A stretch of DNA of 35,672 bases from Porticoccus sp964608185 (GTDB lineage Bacteria > Pseudomonadota > Gammaproteobacteria > Pseudomonadales > Porticoccaceae): NCBI GenBank assembly GCA_964608185.1, contig CAZSMR010000008.1:1-35672 (forward strand), read 5' to 3'. The notes beneath the pieces were generated by a model. It was not told the DNA's origin. It ran no database searches and saw only the letters and a program-made list of their open reading frames with translations. Below, piece by piece: positions 34,429-35,672 of this stretch. The position numbers and the translations under genes are program-made. Within the stretch, counting starts at the first letter, position 1. Each line of letters opens with the position of its first letter.

Positions 34429-35256
34429 ATGTTTGAAATTGGCCCACGAGAAATGATAATAGCTCTAGGTGCTTTAGTTACCCTAGCTACGCTGCTACAG
34501 ATTTTTCGTGGTCTTCGTAATTCTCGTTATCAAAGTATCCAGATGCCTAACAAAAAAACTACAACTCCAGACTCGGAACAAGAAGAAGAAAGAGGAGATC
34601 TAGAATCGGAAGATGACGCTCAATCTGAGTTTTCCAGCGGTAGGGCACGTATTGTTAGTCGAAATAGTGGCACTTTAGATGAAACCAATGAGATTGACTC
34701 TGATCATTTAAAGTTAGAAGCAAAGCTAAATCGATCCTATCAGCCTAATCTCGACCTACGTTCATCGGAAATAAAAAAAAACGAGAAAAGTCTACCAAAA
34801 AATATTAACGTTAGTAAAAAATATTTAACTACAAGTATCGTCGTATTACATGTTGTCTCAAAGGAAAACTCAGTTTTTGAAGGAGAAAAACTAATGAATA
34901 TTTTTCTTGAACATGGTTTACGTTATGGCGCAAAGAAAATTTTTCATTATTATGATGGGGCTGCCGGATCTGGCTCTATCATTTTCAGTATTGCAAATTC
35001 TATTAATCCCGGAACTTTTGATTTAGATCAAATGCCTCAATTGACAACGCCTAGCATCAGTCTTTTTTTTGCAATGGAAGATCATAAAAATCCTATGGAT
35101 GGACTGAATAGTTTGCTTGATACTGCAAAGAAAATTGCTATAGAGCTAAACGGCGATCTGAAAGATGACAGTCGCAGTGCTTTCACCAGGCAAACTGAAG
35201 AGCATTACCGTCAAAGAGTTGTGGATTATAGCCGAGCTAAAATCTCTGGAATCTAA
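34429..35256 (+). CDS. zipA: cell division protein ZipA
   Basis: Tethers FtsZ to the inner membrane and stabilises the Z ring in gammaproteobacteria. The protein has 275 residues. The N-terminal anchor is at about 9-27 ('MIIALGALVTLATLLQIFRG'), followed by an acidic, low-complexity linker (about 35-135, rich in E, D, S and Q). The C-terminal FtsZ-binding domain (about 135-265) has 'IVVLHVVSKENSVFEGEKLM' and a 'GSIIFSIANSINPGTFDL' segment typical of ZipA. AAGGA lies upstream of the ATG. The ligA ATG follows its stop after one base, as in the Pseudomonas smc-zipA-ligA order. Confidence 0.92.
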   Translation: MFEIGPREMIIALGALVTLATLLQIFRGLRNSRYQSIQMPNKKTTTPDSEQEEERGDLESEDDAQSEFSSGRARIVSRNSGTLDETNEIDSDHLKLEAKLNRSYQPNLDLRSSEIKKNEKSLPKNINVSKKYLTTSIVVLHVVSKENSVFEGEKLMNIFLEHGLRYGAKKIFHYYDGAAGSGSIIFSIANSINPGTFDLDQMPQLTTPSISLFFAMEDHKNPMDGLNSLLDTAKKIAIELNGDLKDDSRSAFTRQTEEHYRQRVVDYSRAKISGI

Positions 35257-35257
35257 T

Positions 35258-35672
35258 ATGATAAAAGTTGATGAAGCGGCTACTGAAGCCGCTCTTTTAA
35301 GAGAAGAACTAAATCATCATAATTATCTTTACTATGTTCGAGATGACCCCTCTATTCCTGATATTGAATATGATCGACTGCTTAAAAGATTAAACACTTT
35401 AGAAATAATATATCCTGCATTAAAAGTGGCAGATTCACCTACGCAACGCGTTGGAGGTGAAGCACTTAAAGAGTTCAAGGCCGTTGCACACACGTCACCT
35501 ATGCTTTCTTTGGATAATGCCTTTAACGATGATGAGCTTAAATATTTTCATCAGAGAGTCCTTGAGCGCATAAAATCTAAAGGAGAAATATCTTACGTAT
35601 GTGAGCCTAAGTTAGATGGCGTTGCAGCGAGCTTGTCCTACGAGAATGGGATTTTAGTTCGAGGTGGAACTC
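35258..35672 (+). CDS. ligA: NAD-dependent DNA ligase LigA (5' part, cut by window end)
   Basis: Seals nicks during replication and repair using NAD. Only the first 138 codons are present. Domain Ia begins with 'NHHNYLYYVRDDPSIPDIEYDRLL', which holds the NMN-binding tyrosines and Asp. 'DSPTQRVGG' and 'PMLSLDNAF' follow. The adenylated lysine is K118 in 'CEPKLDGVAASL' (KxDG motif). The start is one base after the zipA stop, with CTGGA upstream, so translation is probably coupled. The reading frame is open to the window edge with no defect. Confidence 0.95.
   Translation, partial: MIKVDEAATEAALLREELNHHNYLYYVRDDPSIPDIEYDRLLKRLNTLEIIYPALKVADSPTQRVGGEALKEFKAVAHTSPMLSLDNAFNDDELKYFHQRVLERIKSKGEISYVCEPKLDGVAASLSYENGILVRGGT

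Overview
This window comes from an AT-rich gammaproteobacterium, most likely a free-living, probably marine lineage related to the Pseudomonas/Cellvibrio side of the class. Three points support this. The order glnS-cysS-folD-tRNAs-tig-clpP-clpX-lon-hupB-ppiD is, from memory, the Pseudomonas order. It has an SMC condensin followed by zipA and ligA, rather than MukB. The short spacers and overlapping genes look like a compact genome. The exact lineage cannot be fixed from the sequence alone. I see no insertion sequence, prophage, CRISPR array or plasmid function.

Layout. (1) 1-5060: a minus-strand EamA-type transporter, then glnS and cysS on the plus strand, and folD convergent with cysS. (2) 5165-5503: a strong tRNA promoter and a Pro-Arg-His tRNA array. 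(3) 5579-10390: an accessory-looking block (LpxO-like hydroxylase, FadB-type beta-oxidation protein, ManA-like cupin protein) lying between tRNA-His and tRNA-Leu. A five-copy heptamer repeat runs over the fadB stop codon. (4) 10512-18906: tRNA-Leu and the proteostasis block tig, clpP, clpX, lon, hupB, ppiD, with clear terminators after clpX and hupB, a sigma-32-like promoter before lon and a near-consensus sigma-70 promoter before hupB. (5) 18981-22171: lolC-lolD-lolE, overlapping genes for the lipoprotein-releasing ABC transporter, convergent with a DUF2062 membrane protein. (6) 22965-30702: a full System I cytochrome c maturation operon, ccmABCDEFG-(carboxymuconolactone decarboxylase-family gene)-ccmH-ccmI. 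(7) 30774-35672: smc, zipA and the start of ligA, with a sigma-E-like promoter before zipA.

Most genes are housekeeping. They cover tRNA charging and one-carbon folate metabolism, protein folding and degradation (trigger factor, ClpXP, Lon, PpiD), lipoprotein export, c-type cytochrome assembly, and chromosome segregation, division and replication. The points that most repay a second look are the insertion-like block inside the tRNA array, the extra gene inside the ccm operon, the stress-type promoters of lon and zipA, the repeat at the fadB stop, and an inverted repeat before lolC whose arm recurs beside the DUF2062 gene. I did not find a convincing wholly new system.
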